DNA of 64,000 nt from Tanypteryx hageni (taxonomy: Eukaryota > Arthropoda > Insecta > Odonata > Petaluridae). The position numbers and the translations under genes are program-made. Numbering within the stretch: the stretch's first letter is position 1; every line of letters starts with the position of its first letter. Positions 23,049-40,844 of the stretch are shown piece by piece. The notes under the pieces are model-generated. The model worked only from the letters and a program-made list of their open reading frames with translations, was not told where the DNA came from and searched no databases. The DNA is taken from NCBI GenBank assembly GCA_028673005.1, contig CM054118.1, forward strand, positions 5,234,410-5,298,409, given 5' to 3'.

Positions 23049-24960
23049 TAGTCAGAAATACACACAAACAAACAAAAAACATCCGCATAAAAAAATCCCA
23101 TCGCATTGGACGCATAGATATGTTAAGTCGCGCTACGAAACCAACCCCAACGTCGAAGGTGGGCTAGCGGACCCACTAACCTATGACCACCCATCAGTCG
23201 TTTACCATCAACTCTCTATCCGACCTCCTACTATTCCTCCTAATTGAAGATTAGATCGAATCCTCGCGAGCGCCCTCCCATAATTCCTCTCCTACGCAAT
23301 GGGAGGGTGGCGCCAACTCCCACTGACAACTCCCTCCCAGCCCCATTTTTTTATCTTCCGACGCAACGCAGAAGACGCCGCTGTGGTACCATCCCTTGCG
23401 GACGCGACCGGCGGCGGGGAAGGGGCGGTGTTCCATCGTATGAAAAATATCCGAGCTAATAAATAGTCTCTAGGTGGGTCTCTTTTGGGATTCGATTCCG
23501 GAACCTACGACAATACGGAAGGTTTGTGCGTTAGAGGGGGGGAGGTAGGGAGGGGGGAAGAAAAACAGCTGTTAAGCTAAGCTACCGGACTGTTGGCATT
23601 GCCCTACGAGGATGGATTCACCCCTGGAGCCGAATGAATGTGGCTTTTTTTACCCTCCCTCCATCGCTCGTAACCCCTCCCTCCTGCTCTCTCTTTCTTT
23701 CTCTCTTCCTCCTCTACAACCCAACCCTCCTTCAAAACCCCCCACCCTCCCTTATGCCACAACTCCCCGCTCATGAGCTCCAATTCTGCCTAGTTCCCTC
23801 TCATTCTCTGTCATTCCAGCGAATTAAAACTCGTCAAGTATTGGTATTATTTAGGTGACGGGACTCTCTCTCACACACACACGCAGCCCATGCACGAACG
23901 GGGGTCTCTATCTCTCTTAGTCTCTCTCTTTTCGCTTTGCGGTGCCAGCGTGAGAAGGGAGCTCTTTGGTGCTGTCGATGCAAGGGGCGCACCGCGGACC
24001 TTCGCGGACAAAAAAAGTTTCGAGGAAAACACTTCCCGAAAAGTGTCGGTATACTCGTTGTCGGTGATGTCGGTCAACGGGATATTTTTCCGGATGGGAA
24101 AAAAAGTATATTCCCGGCGAGGATGTGCTTTCCCTGTCTGAAGGAATAAGTATTCGCGTCGTGGTGTGAAGTGCCGAACGGAAAAAAAGTAATAATTTTC
24201 CGGAGGATTATGTTCCCGTTTCCGAAGTTTTACCGGTTTTTGTTGGAGAAGTCGGTGTCCGACGAGGTGTGAATTTTTCGTGCTTCTGTGAGTGATGAGA
24301 ATCTTCGTGGTGCGTTTCTGGTGCGACGAGAACGGTTTTAAGATGTTGTCCGGAGGTGTTTCCTGCGGAAAAAACGAGGGATTAGGACTGGCGGGGATGT
24401 TTCCCTATCTGCGGATGCCTCGGATGGGGAAAAAACCGCAACAGTCCCCCGTTTCGACTGTGGGATGGGAGTTCGGCAGAGGGATGGGAGAGGACAGGGA
24501 GAGGGACGGGATGACGTATAGGAGACCTCCTGCGAAGATATATGAAAAAAAGTGGATGATGTTTAGGGTGGGCCCAGACATGGAGTGGGGTCCTTCCATT
24601 CACCCCCTCCCCAACTCCATCTCGGAGAGAGTCCCGCCGCCATTTTGGAGTACGGCTTTCCCACGAGTGCGCCCTAGCACGTTACACCCCCGCTCCCCCA
24701 CCCACCATCCTCCGCACCCGGCACCACATTCTTTCATCGACCAATGGGGATATACCCTCAAAGCGCCGCCCTCCGATACTCCCCCCCTTTGCGTCTCCGA
24801 CACTACATCATTGGACGCCCAGACGCGTCGCTCTTCCTCCCCCCCGCTCGATCTTCTTTTGTCTCCGGGGACGGATCGCGCAGGCGGACAAATCCGAGAG
24901 TCGGACGGGAGATGGAGAGGGAGTGAGAAAGAGAGAGGAGGAAAAGGAGGGGAGAGAAAG
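23049..24960. other. GC-rich upstream region of repo
   Basis: GC- and CpG-rich, with strong purine/pyrimidine strand asymmetry (GGGAGG and CTCTCC runs). Long frames exist on both strands, up to 248 codons at 24,292-25,038, but they overlap each other in all frames and show no domain. It is best read as promoter-proximal regulatory DNA of repo. Confidence 0.45.
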
Positions 24961-24974
24961 GGAGGGGGGAACGG

Positions 24975-25012
24975 TATAAATTGGCCGACTCCCGTGCCAT
25001 ACTCTTCCACTC
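24975..25012 (+). promoter_or_regulatory. Candidate core promoter of repo (TATA box plus initiator)
   Basis: TATAAA at 24,975-24,980 is followed 34 bp downstream by an initiator-like CCACTCT (A at 25,009); an alternative CCATACT has its A at 24,999. GAGA-rich sequence lies on both sides. A start here would give a 5' UTR of about 865 nt before the ATG at 25,874, unless another intron lies in it. Confidence 0.4.
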
Positions 25013-25873
25013 TCGTACAGATTGACCCGAATTATTAGCGTCAATCGAGCGCCATTAACGTTTGCTCGCCTGGGTTAGATGGATAGAGAGTAGCAGGAGC
25101 CTTATAGAGAGCAAGGAGGAGAGAAAAGAAGAGGGACAGGGAGAGAGAGAGAGAAAGAGCTCGCGGGGTAATAAGCGTTTAATCATATCCATTTGGGAAC
25201 GCGGAGAGTCCGTGAGTGGGATTACATTGGCGCGCGGGGGAGGAGGAATTTGACCAATTCCAACGTTTTGGCTCAGCAAACGGCCTCTGTGAAGGCTTTT
25301 TAAAGCGTCCACAATTGCCCGGATTAGAGGGCGTCCTTCGTCCCTCATTGGAGCTAATTGGGCGGCAATTACGAAGGTTTAAGAGGGTGCGTCGTCGTTC
25401 GATTGGGATCTCCATTTTACGCTCGATTATTTTTTGATTTCTTCCGGATTTTCCGTAACGGATCGATTCCAAAGAGGAAGGGTCAAAGGGAAAGTGAAAT
25501 ATTTTTCTCGGGTTCGGGATCACCTCTCGTATCGTACGTGGTTCTCGCCGGTCGTTCCTGTTGCTGCAGATGGTTTTTCGAGAACCGACTTCGGAATTCA
25601 ACTCGAAAAGGACAGGCTGAACCGTGTAGTAGAAGTCTAGTTCGGATGAAAAGAGTCGCGTAGTCTGTTGACCCACAGTGCCGAAGATTGTGCGAGAAAG
25701 CCCCGGGGACTTTTTTCAGGCGAGAGGGGGATTTTGAGGGGGCCAAGCGGGATCACTTGGAGGAACCTCCTCCTTCGACCTCGTGATAGAGGGCGGCCGA
25801 CATTTTCGACGAAGAAGTCAGTTGGAGGGCCACTTGGCCCTTTACGGAAGACACCATACACTACCAGGATTCG

Positions 25874-32520
<6,647 letters not shown>

Positions 32521-34316
32521 CGGTTACCAGGCGGGCACAGCCTGCCGCCTCGGACTCAGTCGCCCACCGATGACCAAATGTGAAGGACATCTTCGCGGGA
32601 AAAAGTGTCCCCCTACACGGGGACGTACCGAAGATCCTTCCGCCATCGGCCGCGCTGGGAATTGCAAACTTGATGAGTTTTCACGACGCAAAAAAGATAA
32701 AACTTTCTTGGACGTTAACGAAGTTTCCGCCCAAAAAGTTCCACGTTGTCGGGAACTAAGACGGACGCCCATTAAGTGCGCGTTTTGACAACGCGAGAAG
32801 AGTAGAATTTAGATGTAAGATACTTTACGAACTTCTTTTACAAGGGAGTTCGAAAGCGAATGAATCCACGATGGTGTCTATATTGATTGTCTATCGGTAT
32901 GCAAGACCGGTGTATTTCACTTAGCATTTAAAACCGCGAGGCTCATCGCATATTGGTCCCGCGACGACTTTGTTAATGAAAGCATTATAAATAGTATCAT
33001 CATTGAGTTAGGGTGTCTCATTTGGTCGACAGAGCGGTATTGATTTAATCAAAAGCTACGCGTTATGTTTTTCGTCCGCGCACGAAAAAAAGCGTAGGTT
33101 TCTCGTACAAAGAATGCGGATACTTAATTTTTTATAAGTTTTCGCGTTTCACCAAACATAGCATATCGGTTCTACGCGGCACAGGTTTTAAGTGTGCATG
33201 GATGAGGTTGCGGATTCAACCTCGAAACCGAGAAAAAACATATCCAGCTCTGATATTTTTTTATTCTTTCCGTTGTTTGTTGTAGTCCAAAAGTCTTCCG
33301 TTTTCTTTATCTTTAGATGCATGTCAATTTACTTCTAGTAATGGTAAATTGCAGCGTTGTACAAAAATGTATCATTACAAAAGTTCAAGGAGAATTTGCA
33401 CCTCTATGGTAACATGATTTATTAATTCCTTACGAGAAAATATTTCTCAGAATTATACAAAGAGAACGGGCATTTTAAATATGCCTTATTAACAAAAAAG
33501 TAGTAACGCCCTTTATAAGTAATGGATCTAAGATGGCGAACAAAATCTAAATTTCGAATTTCATTTGTCCCGAATCTTAGCTTTTAACGCGTAGTTCGCT
33601 AACGAAAATTATTTCTGGAGTGTAGAACTTCTCTAATAGCGCCAATACCTGCATATTTCGCAAACTTTTGTAAATATTTGTAAATACAGAAGTATATATA
33701 TATATCGGTTTGGTTGGTCAAACTGTATGTGTAACAATGTAAACGATGTTCAATTTATTGAACGCATATAATCGTAATTTTAAGAAAGATTAATGTCGTA
33801 CGCGAGGTTAGATTAAAATGTTTAAAAATTCTCCTAGTGACTTAGAAAACGGATCTTCTTTTTTTCAGAAGACGCAGATTGGTTTACTCATTGGGCCCTA
33901 CCTTATATTTTTAACGGAAGCGGGAAATTATGACATATGGGGAATTCCTCCCGTAATGATGACCACAGTAAGACAATTTGTGTAATCATTTGAAAAATGA
34001 AACGAGTTTTGTGTATATATGTTGATGTTAACCGTGTATTCCTGAAGAGAAGCGGCGTTCTCAAGTGCCTTTAGTAGTTGTGATTCGAGTTTTCGAAATG
34101 TAAACAGCATTTCGGAGAGCAGCTTTTTTATATGAAATACTAGTGATTAGCAATAAAAAATATATGTACGGCATTCAACGCCATGTTAACGCGTGCCTTA
34201 AAACAGAGAGAGAGAGACATTTATATCTTGTATTTTTTGTGAATGTGTAAACAACATGAATGCGCTAAACTAATGCTGTCTTTTTTTTACTCACTTGAAC
34301 TGCATTGAAAAATAAA
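32521..34316 (+). other. Probable 3' UTR and downstream region of repo
   Basis: Noncoding sequence after the repo stop codon. AATAAA signals on the + strand occur at 34,152-34,157 and 34,311-34,316; which is used cannot be told from sequence. Frames here are short and unremarkable. Confidence 0.4.
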
Positions 34317-34441
34317 ATTTAAGATAGTAATTAATTCGATTTAATTAATTGATAAATCCTTAAATTAACCACGAATTTGCCAAAAGATCAAATAAAAAAC
34401 TATATCACTCTGTGTTATTAAAAATTCTGGAAATCAGGAGA

Positions 34442-34560
34442 AAAGATTCTGCCTCGACAGGGAATCGAACCCGGGTCTTCCACATGCACGGCGGTTATTC
34501 TACCAATGAACTACCGATGTGGACACGGGTTTGATTCCCGGTCAAGGCAGAATTTTTACC
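34442..34560. mobile_element. Family 1 tRNA-like SINE, inverted pair
   Basis: On the - strand, a tRNA-like head (GGTAGTTCATTGGTAGAATA, then B box GGGTTCGATTCCC) faces a partial + strand copy (GGGTTTGATTCCCGGTCAAG). Each ends in GGCAGAAT. It is a smaller, less perfect version of the palindrome at 44,470-44,652. Confidence 0.65.
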
Positions 34561-34808
34561 CTGCTTGTCTACTCTAGGATATGCCTTTATGCATGGAATT
34601 TAACATCAACATTTTCCTTTGTGTGCTTGACGCACGAGGAATGATTTGTAACTGAAATTAAAAATGCGATGAAAAACGTTTAAGATACGTAGTTAACATT
34701 CAAGTCTAATGCAGATTAACCACAAGTTTCTATTAATTTTCTGAAGCCTAAATAAATCATCAAACTATAAAACGACAAAAATTATATTAAAGCTACTTTG
34801 TTTCTGGC

Positions 34809-34970
34809 TAATCAACCTCTTGGATTGTTATAGTCATAACTCCTTCCACTCCAGATACACTTACAAGGGAGGAGGGAAACATGATGCCTACTCTTTACGA
34901 AGAGCACCAAGAGGGCCAACTGCTTAACGTCCCTTCCGAAGGACGAAGCGCTGAATTGCGCCTAAAGCTA
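34809..34970 (-). mobile_element. tRNA-derived SINE (family 2), copy 3, truncated
   Basis: Reverse-complement match to the 3' half of the SINE at 22,773-23,048, including AATCAACCTCTT, CTCTTTACGAAGAGCACC and CAACTGCTTAACGTCCCTTC. The tRNA head is missing. Confidence 0.75.
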
Positions 34971-35614
34971 CTTGTATCTAAGCATCCTATCAAAACTATT
35001 GACTTTCAATGGATAAAGCTGGCGTTTACATGTAGATCAAATATTCGAAAAAATCAATCTCATATCATAATTAAATATATAATGTATCGCATTTGCTCGC
35101 GTATTAGCCACCGACGCCTTTTGAAGGAGGATATTGACACTTTTCATCTCCAAAAATTTCCACAAAAGTGTATTCACGCTGAAAGGCAGACGCAAAAGCG
35201 TTAGAATATTAACTTTAAATGAAGAAATGCCGATATTGTGTACATGCACAACGATCTTACTCTCACTTCACGACTGTTCAAATTAACAAATCACCAGAAC
35301 CAAGACATATTACTGCGTTTTTCCAGATGCAATAAGACAGCCTACTAGAAATGTTTATTAGAGTTTTAGGTGTGATGAAATTACACCCCTTGCCATATGT
35401 TTTTCGAGGACTACAGGGTAATAACGCAAATGCTAGTTCATCAGAGTGGAACAGCGTCACGCGGAAATTCTTCTTAGCCCTGACGGTAGATATTCCGCAC
35501 GTCACGAAAACATCGGAAAAGCCTACCTGGCAGGATAAACGAATCACCTCTTTCGACGTGAATCAATGTTAAAATACGCCCATCCGTCGCTTTGCACGGT
35601 ATATACATGCCTCC
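34971..35614. other. Intergenic DNA, no gene recognised
   Basis: Short frames only, no known domain and no element ends apart from the hAT start at 35,615. Confidence 0.4.
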
Positions 35615-36121
35615 CAGTGGCGTCGCGTGCCCATTTAGGTTGGGTGTGCTTTTATTGGGGGGCTACGCAACCCGCGCTACTAAATTCACATGTTAATTTG
35701 AGCGTACGATTGCATTTTATCGACGTGTGAAAGTTTTAAGAGAGCATGCAGAAGCGCTCTTCTTAATCGGTCTAATGCAATTAATCGTAGAATAATTCTT
35801 AATACTTTAATTTACTAACTGATATAATTTTAACTATACAATCCATAATTATGGACAACACAAAGGTTCCCGGTCAAATAGACTATAGCTATGCATCACG
35901 CGCGCCATTTATGTGAGAAGCACAGAGGGATAACGCTTCATTGTGAGAAGATTAGAATATCATTAGCAAATACTAGAGTGAGGCACGAACTATCTGTATT
36001 TTGTTACGATTTTAAAATACAACCATATAATACGCACAGAAATCTGAAAAATTAATCACTTGGAAAAATATTATTTTCCGGATTGAATCAAAGAAAGGCT
36101 TAAAAAACTCATTTTACTTGC

Positions 36122-37858
36122 TTATTTATACACCAGTTCCAATCTACTGTTTTGCCTTAGGAATTGTGTTAGCACGTCATCATAAAATGAAGGTCTTTTC
36201 TTCAGTTCCACCAGCAATGTCTTTTCAATGGCGAGTGAACTTAGGCCGCATAACCTTTCCTGCATTTGTGTTCCTCTATAACACGTATGTATTCTCTTCA
36301 TAGCCGAAAAAGAACGCTCGACTGTAGCAGTAGAACTCGGAATCGTCATGATAAGTTCCGCTAATTTATAAATCTCCTTGAATACAACCTAAAGCTGATT
36401 TTCTTGCATGAATTTTAATAGGTGATGCACTGGTTTCCTCGCAAATTCATCAGAAGAAAAGAGCACTTTTAGTTCATTTTTTAGGCGAACGTAGTCAAAA
36501 ACTGGTCCGTATAAATCCTTTAATTTTTCTAGAATACCATAAGGAATAGTTTGCGCATACTGATCATATCTTTCGCTATAAAGGAGTTGAAAAAACTCAA
36601 GTTTCGAAAGTGAAGAGTATCCTTCTTCCATCTCCAGGCACATGCAGTCGAGTATTCTCTGGTATAATCGAAGGCACGTGCTCTTCTCCCCTTCTTCAGA
36701 TCCTTTTCGTCTTTTAGGCTTCGACTCATCAACCGTGTGCTTTTCCTTTGCAGAAACCCAAATATCATCAAATCCATGTTCCTTGTCATTCCCAAGCTGT
36801 TTCATAGTATCATTCACCTTTTTACAAAAGTACAATATGTCATAGGATGATGTTTGCAATATATTATTCAAAACATCAGTATAGCCAAACAGAACAGAAA
36901 AAATTTCTAGCAAAAATATTGTTTGAAAATCTTGCAAGAAATACAAAAAACCACGAGCTTTGATTACAGCATCCACGTCCCATTCCCCAGAATTCTCCAC
37001 AATGTGTTCAAAAAATTCAAAAAGTTGACTTCTGTGGCGTTTTACTGTGTTTGATAAACGGGAAGTAAAGTTCCATCTGGTTGGTGCGACGGAGGGTAAT
37101 TTTTTAGCAACAAAATCTTGCAAAGCATTTACTCTTTTCGATGATTTAGAAAAATATGTTGCCAATCCACATTCCACAATCTACATTCCTTGATATTCGA
37201 GAGGCTTTGCTTCAGAACTAAGTTCAAAGCATGAGCGTAGCAATGCGTAAATATTGCTTAAGGATAGGCCTTGATAACTTTACTCTGCAACCCATTAATA
37301 TGTCCACTCATTACACAGGCACCATCATAAGTTTGGCCTACCAACTTGTCCTTAATATTAAATTCCTCAACTCTGTTTACAACATGTTTAAAAAGACCAC
37401 TAGACGTTCTATCATCACTTACGTCTGTAAATCCGATGAACCTTTCGAGTGTTTGCCCATTATGGACAAAACGGAAAACAGTTGATAGCTGCGATTTCGA
37501 CATGACATCAAAAGTTTCATCCAGAAGAATGGCCACAAATGTAGCGGAAGAATTTTCTTTCTTTATAGCATCTTTAATCACATCAGATATAGCGTTAATG
37601 ATATCATTTTGTACTGTGGGAGAAGTTCCTCGAAATACAGTAAATGCCTTTAAATGACTGTCTAAAAGAGGATCATACTCACGGAGCACATTTAAAAATT
37701 CTATATAATTCCCTCGGTTGGCTGAATCTTCAGACTCATCATGGCCTCTCAAAGGAAGCTCTTGCGTAGCCAAATAACGTACAGCATCAATTAATCCATT
37801 TAAAATTTCTCTATTTTTCTTTACTTGTTCATTATGTCGGCTAATTTCAATTTTTCTT
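36122..37858 (-). pseudogene. hAT transposase, ZMYM1-like, nearly complete
   Basis: On the - strand the frame opens upstream of 37,773 with NREILNGLIDAVRYLATQEL. It continues through RGHDESEDSANRGNYIEFL, FVAILLDETFDVMSKSQLS (first catalytic Asp) and GQTYDGACVMSGHINGLQ. The RNase-H-like/insertion domain is at 36,389-37,177 (APTRWNFTSRLSNTVK). The hAT dimerisation region is at 36,122-36,349 (SSTATVERSFSAMKRI). Only a frameshift near 37,200 and one TAG near 36,387 break it, so it is younger than the hAT at 4.4 kb. The N-terminal zinc finger is not evident. Confidence 0.85.
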
Positions 37859-38048
37859 TGGCTGTCAATGAGAGTGTCAATTCTTTACAATGTCAAAATC
37901 TCTTTCTGAATTATAATATTAAAAAAAATAAACAGATTTAATCAATGTCACTGTTCATATGCCAATATTTATGGATCAAGTGTCCATTGCTGAAGGGTAG
38001 TCGAGCGGAAAAGAAAATAACCCATAATGAAATCAAGAGATTTAAAGC

Positions 38049-38500
38049 GGATCTAAAGAGCAGGGCTACTACAGTAAAAATTAAAATAATATTTCTTTTA
38101 CACGTATTTCTAGAGAACTGACACGAATATATTTTAACCCAATATGGTATATATAAGCTTCATTTAAATAAATAACCAAAATAGCATATTTCAACCGGAT
38201 CTAATAAATAGGGATACCACAATATCAAGATTAGAAATTATTCTGTAACTATGAATTTCGAAGGTATTGGATTAACCGATTTCAAAGAAATTTCGTTTAA
38301 GAGCGAGTATAAAATGGCAAAACAAAATGAACATGTTTAGAACGAATCAATAAAGCGGGGCTACCACAATATAAGGAAAAATAATTTTCAGATTTCAAAG
38401 CAACTACATTAATATATCGATTATACTACGGCGAAAATAACGAAAAGCACTTCTGTACCACGCAAAACTCTACTTGTTATATTTTGTATTATGTGGCGAA
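38049..38500. repeat. Diverged tandem repeat, unit about 147 bp, three copies
   Basis: Units begin GGATCTAAAGAGCAGGGCTA (38,049), GGATCTAATAAATAGGGATA (38,198) and GAATCAATAAAGCGGGGCTA (38,344), each followed by CYACARTA. The spacings are 149 and 146 bp. Only the unit starts are well conserved. Confidence 0.5.
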
Positions 38501-38568
38501 AAGTCTGATCATTTCGCCACAAGTGTGGCGAACCTGAAAATTCTGTTGGGTACCACTGCTATAGACCT

Positions 38569-39924
38569 CGGATCCCTTTTATTATCTTTGTTACACTTTA
38601 AAAAGCTCTTTTTAAAATGCCATATATGTGCTGTTTAAGAGAGTTAATGATAATAAATACATAAATTATGCGTCGCGGTCTGGATCCCTAAGAACACAAC
38701 CCCAGAGGTACGTGATTGTAACACTGCACCAATGGGAAAAAAGGTTTCGCTAATAGTTGCGTTTTCCAGGAAACCTCATAACTACGATTAACGAGGGACG
38801 CCTGCGCTGTAAATTTTCAATTTATGTTTCCAAATATTTTAAAATAAACAGAATCGCGTAACATGCGCTTTGCTTAAAATTAATGGACATTGCCGTTGTG
38901 ATTATTTTTTTCTCGCATCAATTATAATTTGAGCAGTAAAAGACGAACTGACAACGGTACTTATGCGCGTAGAATCTTAATAATATGATTGTCTCATTTT
39001 GGAAATTTTTTATATATACGAAGAATTTTCCTGTGTTTAAAATTTGACTTCTTACTAGCAACAAAATATAACTCGCCCTGAAAACAAAACCAATAGCATA
39101 AATAACTTCCAAGGTTTTTCACGTGTTCTAGTGTATCTACACGAAACTATCACGCATTAGCTTTGTTAGATGCGTTCAGGACTAAATCTGTTCCTATGGC
39201 AAATTAATATTATTATTCGTCCCGCTTCCTTTATTATCGCGGTTGATCGAGAGATGACTTCGACACCGAAGGAAAAAAGCTCTCTTAAAACGTTCTTTTT
39301 TTTAAGAAACGACTTCTAGTTACTACACTTGAAGTACTTTTTCAACGAAAGGTCGCGTGCGCCCGCATGTTTCTTCATTACGAGCGATACAGATTTTTGG
39401 TTCTCGAAGCCGCCACGTGCCTCCGCTGCTTTCAACAATGCCGTACTACCCGCATGAGAACGTTATTATTGCGACGGATAGACGTTGGGACTGTTCCCGC
39501 GACAGAACAACGCCACGGCCGGTTTCGACAAAAAAATGACGCCTTCAAAAAGAAAAGGATTTCACGTCGCGTCGATCTCTTGCTGTGACTTATCGTCGAG
39601 ACCAACTTGGAAAGCTTTTAATGTTACTGTAATGGCAACCGACGCCTAAAAGATCCAGAGGACAAGATGCAGGTGAAAAAATTCACCCCAAATTTTGCTT
39701 CGTTGCGTTAGCTTAATGCAGTGGTTCCCAATGTTTTTGTCGGCCCGGCACCTTTTCGAAAACAAATATAACTTCGCGGGACCTCCGTATTTTAAAATTC
39801 GGGTGTCACAACGTTCGTACGCATTCATTTGTTGATACTGCATCGTCATCGCCATATTAACAGAAAGATTACAGTTGTTATTGCTATAACGACCTATCAA
39901 AATTTTCAAGTCAGAGTAGCGGCA
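38569..39924. other. Intergenic DNA, no gene recognised
   Basis: A hAT-like terminus CAGTGGTTCCCAATG begins at 39,719 without a visible partner. No exon-like frame. Confidence 0.4.
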
Positions 39925-39934
39925 TTCCTTGATT

Positions 39935-40383
39935 CATCATCATAGGTAGTCTGTCCGTAGACAGGTCCGTGATTATTCATGGTTAAACCTGGTTCTCCAT
40001 ATACTCCTATTTTCCGCTGTCCTCTTCATATCTTGATAACTCTCTTTCCCTTTCAAATCGTCTATCAGCTGATACCTTTTCCTACCTCTTTCCCTTTTCC
40101 CATCTAGTTTTCCTTCTAACACATCTTTAATCATACTCTCTCTCCTCATGTAATGTCCAACCCAGTTAGCCTTCCTCTTTCTGATAGTCTGTATAATCAT
40201 TCGCTTCTCTCCTATTCTTCGTAGCACTTCATCGTTTTTCATCCTATCTGTCCATTTTATCTTCAGCATTCTCCTCCAAGTCCACATTTCAAAGCTTTCC
40301 AAGTATTTGATGTCATTTTTCCTTAGCGTCCATGTTTCTGCCCCATACAATGCTATACTCCATACGTAGCATTTTATCAACTT
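39935..40383 (-). mobile_element. LINE copy C, strongly 5'-truncated
   Basis: Only the last 450 bp of the LINE family remain. TTCCTTGATT flanks it at 39,925-39,934 and 40,382-40,391 (8-10 bp, partly overlapping the element end), consistent with target-primed insertion. The coding remnant 39,973-40,380 is open and covers YGAETWTL to the C-terminus, so this insertion is young. Confidence 0.88.
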
Positions 40384-40772
40384 CCTTGATTATATTATAA
40401 TATTTCTCCCACAGCAAATGAAAAAAATTGCTTTGACGATTTTTAGAGTGAACTTTTGCCGCTCAAGTTTTCCGCTTGACTTTTACTCGGCTGAACTAAT
40501 TTATTTTTCCAACAACATATATCATTGATCTTCCTACGTGTTCGCTCATCCTCCCTCTCACCCTCCTAGTTACAGTCACTCGAAATTTCGTACATAAACA
40601 TCTCGGCACCCTGTGTCTTTTACGACCTAATCGCATCCTTCGCCTACCTTGTTTTACTTCCACAAACTTTACTGCTGTAGGCATAATCGTTAAGTTGTTC
40701 TTAAACGATCTTATTTTGATGGTCAATTATGAAGTTATTTTAGTTAATTTCATTCATCACGCCACTATAACA

Positions 40773-40844
40773 TCTGGTATTGTCTAGTGGTTACGATACC
40801 CGGCTCTCACCCGGGAGGTCCGGGTTCGATTCCTAGTACAGGAA
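40773..40844 (+). tRNA. tRNA-Glu (CTC), probably a pseudogene
   Basis: 72 nt with TCTGGTA/TACAGGA acceptor strands (one G-A mismatch), A box TGTCTAGTGGTTA, anticodon stem-loop CCGGCTCTCACCCGG with anticodon CTC, and B box GGTTCGATTCC. The T stem is weakened (CTAG in place of CCGG). The A and B boxes could still recruit Pol III. Confidence 0.65.

Larger units (their letters stand above)
35615..38568 (-). mobile_element. hAT element (family E) with ZMYM1-like transposase; right end uncertain
   Basis: The left terminus CAGTGGCGTCGCGTGCCC begins at 35,615. The best right candidate, inverted, reads CAGTGGTACCCAACAG at 38,568. The flanks ATGCCTCC and CTATAGAC do not match, so the right end may belong to another element. 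The transposase lies on the - strand inside. Confidence 0.5.

Noticed and set aside
23460..23600. A possible tRNA-like B box (GGAATCGAATCCC on the - strand)
   Set aside because: No A box at the right distance and no cloverleaf could be drawn.
24292..25038. A 248-codon open frame on the + strand upstream of repo, with overlapping long frames on the - strand
   Set aside because: GC-rich low-complexity DNA leaves all frames open; no domain, overlapping frames on both strands, and it runs over the TATA box.
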